Notes under the pieces: model-generated
Database searches by the model: none
What the model saw: only the letters and a program-made list of their open reading frames with translations
What the model was told of the DNA's origin: nothing
Translations under genes and position numbers: made by a program
DNA from: Candidatus Methylopumilus sp.
GTDB taxonomy: Bacteria; Pseudomonadota; Gammaproteobacteria; Burkholderiales; Methylophilaceae
Direction: 5' to 3'
Assembly: GCA_009693175.1 (NCBI GenBank)
Contig: SHXT01000002.1
Location: 1 to 64,000, forward strand
Length of the DNA stretch: 64,000 nucleotides
In this document: piece by piece, positions 61,976-64,000 of the stretch
How positions within the stretch are numbered: position 1 is the stretch's first letter
How the letters are laid out: every line of letters begins with the position of its first letter

Positions 61976-62517
61976 TTAAAATTGGTGGCATTAAACGAAC
62001 AACTGTTCTTTTAACGTTGCTCACAGTGGTAATGTTTGGTTTTGGATATGCACTTGTGCCTTTGTATGATGTATTTTGCGAAGTAACAGGGCTGAACGGC
62101 AAAACGGCAAGAATTTATGGTAAAGAAGCATCTAAGTTAGTAGTAGATAAAGAGCGGTTTGTTACCATCCAATTTGATTCAAATATAAATGGTAATTTAG
62201 CTTGGAAATTAAAGGCTGACCAAAAGTTTTTAAAGGCAAATCCTGGCAAGTTTTATGTTGCAACTTATACAGTTGAAAATATGATTAATGAAGAAATAGT
62301 TGGTCAGGCGATACCGAGTGTAACTCCGCAAATTGCATCACTTTATTTGAAAAAAGCGGAATGTTTTTGTTTTAAGAGTCAAGTTTTAAAGCCGGGCGAG
62401 AAAAAGAAGCTTACTGTGCGTTTTGAAATAGATAAAGATATACCTAAAGATGTGGAATCACTTACTCTTTCATATACCTTTTTTAGGGCTCTGAAAGATA
62501 AGAAAAGAGTGAGCTAA
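61972..62517 (+). CDS. ctaG: Cytochrome c oxidase assembly protein CtaG/Cox11 (start moved from ORF start 61903)
   Basis: GYALVPLYDVFCEVTGLNGKT; KKAECFCFKSQVLKPGEKKKLTVRF. Confidence 0.97.
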   Translation: MIKIGGIKRTTVLLTLLTVVMFGFGYALVPLYDVFCEVTGLNGKTARIYGKEASKLVVDKERFVTIQFDSNINGNLAWKLKADQKFLKANPGKFYVATYTVENMINEEIVGQAIPSVTPQIASLYLKKAECFCFKSQVLKPGEKKKLTVRFEIDKDIPKDVESLTLSYTFFRALKDKKRVS

Positions 62518-62556
62518 GCGGTATTAATAAATTATTAACTGATAATAAGGAAATAT

Positions 62557-63429
62557 ATGGCAAGTAAAGATATTTATTTTATTCCTGAACCAAGCAAATG
62601 GCCGATTGTTGCTTCCCTTGCATTGTTTTCTACTTTTATTGGTGGGGCTATGACCTTAAATCAATCATCCAATGGTAAATATGTATTGATATTAGGCGCT
62701 ATTGGAATTATTTATATGTTTGCCGGTTGGTTTTCAAGTGTGATTAGCGAAAGCCTTGCTGGTAATTACAACAAGCAAGTTGATGTAAGTTTTAGAATGG
62801 GCATGGGGTGGTTTATTCTTTCCGAAGTCATGTTTTTTGCAGCTTTCTTTGGCGCTCTATTTTATGCTCGTGTTTTATCTGTGCCTTGGCTTAGTGGAGA
62901 AGGTCACGGCGTAGCGACACATCAATTTTTATGGCCAGCATTTAAAGCTTCATGGCCTATGTCAGTAATGCCAAACTCAACAAATTACACTGCATATAAA
63001 GATACTATTCCAGCATTTGGTGTTCCTGCAGTAAACACATTATTGCTTTTATCAAGCGGAGTGACAGTTACACTTGCTCATTGGGCCTTAAAGAAAGGGC
63101 AAAGAACTCAACTTTGTGCTTGGCTTTTTGCAACTGTGGCATTAGGAGCGTTATTTGTATACTTTCAAGCTGGTGAGTATCATCACGCTTATACTGAATT
63201 AAATTTAAAGCTTAGTTCAGGCGTATATGGATCAACATTTTTTATGCTGACAGGATTTCATGGCTTCCATGTGACAATGGGCGCAGTGATGTTAGCGGTG
63301 ATTTTATTTAGATCACTTAAAGGACATTTTACAAAAAATGATCATTTTGCCTTTGAGGCAGTGGCATGGTATTGGCATTTTGTTGATGTGGTTTGGCTAG
63401 GTTTGTTTATATTTGTATATTGGCTTTAA
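62557..63429 (+). CDS. coxC: Cytochrome c oxidase subunit III
   Basis: MGMGWFILSEVMFFAAFFGALFYAR; TGFHGFHVTMG; EAVAWYWHFVDVVWLGLFIFVYW. Confidence 0.98.
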   Translation: MASKDIYFIPEPSKWPIVASLALFSTFIGGAMTLNQSSNGKYVLILGAIGIIYMFAGWFSSVISESLAGNYNKQVDVSFRMGMGWFILSEVMFFAAFFGALFYARVLSVPWLSGEGHGVATHQFLWPAFKASWPMSVMPNSTNYTAYKDTIPAFGVPAVNTLLLLSSGVTVTLAHWALKKGQRTQLCAWLFATVALGALFVYFQAGEYHHAYTELNLKLSSGVYGSTFFMLTGFHGFHVTMGAVMLAVILFRSLKGHFTKNDHFAFEAVAWYWHFVDVVWLGLFIFVYWL

Positions 63430-63441
63430 GCTAAAAAATTA

Positions 63442-63471
63442 AAAAAAGCGCTATAAACATAGCGCTTTTTT
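63442..63471. terminator. Bidirectional terminator downstream of coxC
   Basis: AAAAAAGCGCTA-TAAACA-TAGCGCTTTTTT. Confidence 0.85.
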
Positions 63472-63474
63472 ATT

Positions 63475-63693
63475 TTATAAGCTATGAGGATGAATTAGGC
63501 CTGTATAGAATCCATAAAAGAGTAAAAAAAATAATAACAATGACAGGCCTACTCTAAATGAAAGCGAAGTCACCATTCTGTTAGAATTCTTTTTTTTATC
63601 TTTAATAAGAAAAAAAAGTCCACCCGAAAGAGATAATAAAATAAATAATAAAATTGTTATAACAAGAATCTTAAATAAGTATTCACCATTCAT
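63475..63693 (-). CDS. Twin transmembrane protein, DUF2909-like
   Basis: 72 aa, two TM helices, between coxC and the SURF1 gene. Confidence 0.78.
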   Translation of the reverse strand: MNGEYLFKILVITILLFILLSLSGGLFFLIKDKKKNSNRMVTSLSFRVGLSLLLFFLLFYGFYTGLIHPHSL

Positions 63694-63718
63694 AAACTAA
63701 TCTTGTCTTTATATATTT

Positions 63719-64000
63719 GTGAAATTTTCAATCTATAACATCAATCTGAATTATAAGTTATTACCTAGCTTGGTATTTATTATATTTTTTATTCTTTTTA
63801 TTAAATTAGGGTTTTGGCAGCTTGATCGTGCTGATCAGAAAAAAATAATTCATATGGCGTTTGTTGAAAGGCAAAATCAGCCACCAATAGAATTAAATAA
63901 TGAAACTATTCAAATGCCAATAAAAGATATTGTTTGGCATCACGTCACCATAACTGGAGAGTTTTTAAATAATAAAAATATTATTTTAGACAATCAAGTT
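63719..64000 (+). CDS. SURF1 family protein, 5' portion (GTG start, truncated by window end)
   Basis: Own translation: VKFSIYNINLNYKLLPSLVFIIFFILFIKLGFWQLDRADQKK...; GFWQLDRA motif. Confidence 0.88.
   Translation, partial: MKFSIYNINLNYKLLPSLVFIIFFILFIKLGFWQLDRADQKKIIHMAFVERQNQPPIELNNETIQMPIKDIVWHHVTITGEFLNNKNIILDNQV

Noticed and set aside
1-64000. CRISPR arrays, transposons, prophage, toxin-antitoxin or defence islands
   Set aside because: No spaced direct-repeat arrays, terminal inverted repeats, transposase/integrase or recognisable defence proteins on either strand.

Overview
The window is a low-GC, tightly packed bacterial chromosome segment. Protein sequences and gene order look betaproteobacterial, plausibly a streamlined Methylophilaceae-type genome (inference only, not tested). 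It starts in the 3' end of tuf and runs through a complete S10-spc-alpha ribosomal protein cluster (rpsJ to rplQ, including secY, infA, rpmJ and rpoA). After that come housekeeping blocks: mgtE, rpmG-rpmB-dut-coaBC, cstA-ybdD/lgt, ilvD, the dusB-fis-purH-purD-tsaC-hemF-permease run, polA, thrB, uvrD, groSL, bioA, dacB, ctp/coq7, a dinG-like helicase, tsaB-rimI-(holD-like)-proS, queA, tRNA-Leu(CAA) and a caa3-type cytochrome oxidase locus (coxB-coxA-small ORF-ctaG-coxC-DUF2909-SURF1, truncated at the window edge). I found no mobile element, CRISPR array, rRNA, prophage or recognisable defence system, and no convincing new multi-gene system. The items most worth a second look are: a probable divergent HolD (DNA pol III psi) next to rimI; 11-bp phased TTACAA-N5-TTACAA repeats upstream of both coxB and a DUF1097-like gene; a terminator-like hairpin directly abutting the thrB start codon; a zinc-type (four-Cys) S4; structured leaders and promoters inside the ribosomal cluster; a perfect CIRCE operator; and several small genes missing from the supplied ORF track (rpmJ, rpmG, ybdD, a 41-aa cox ORF).
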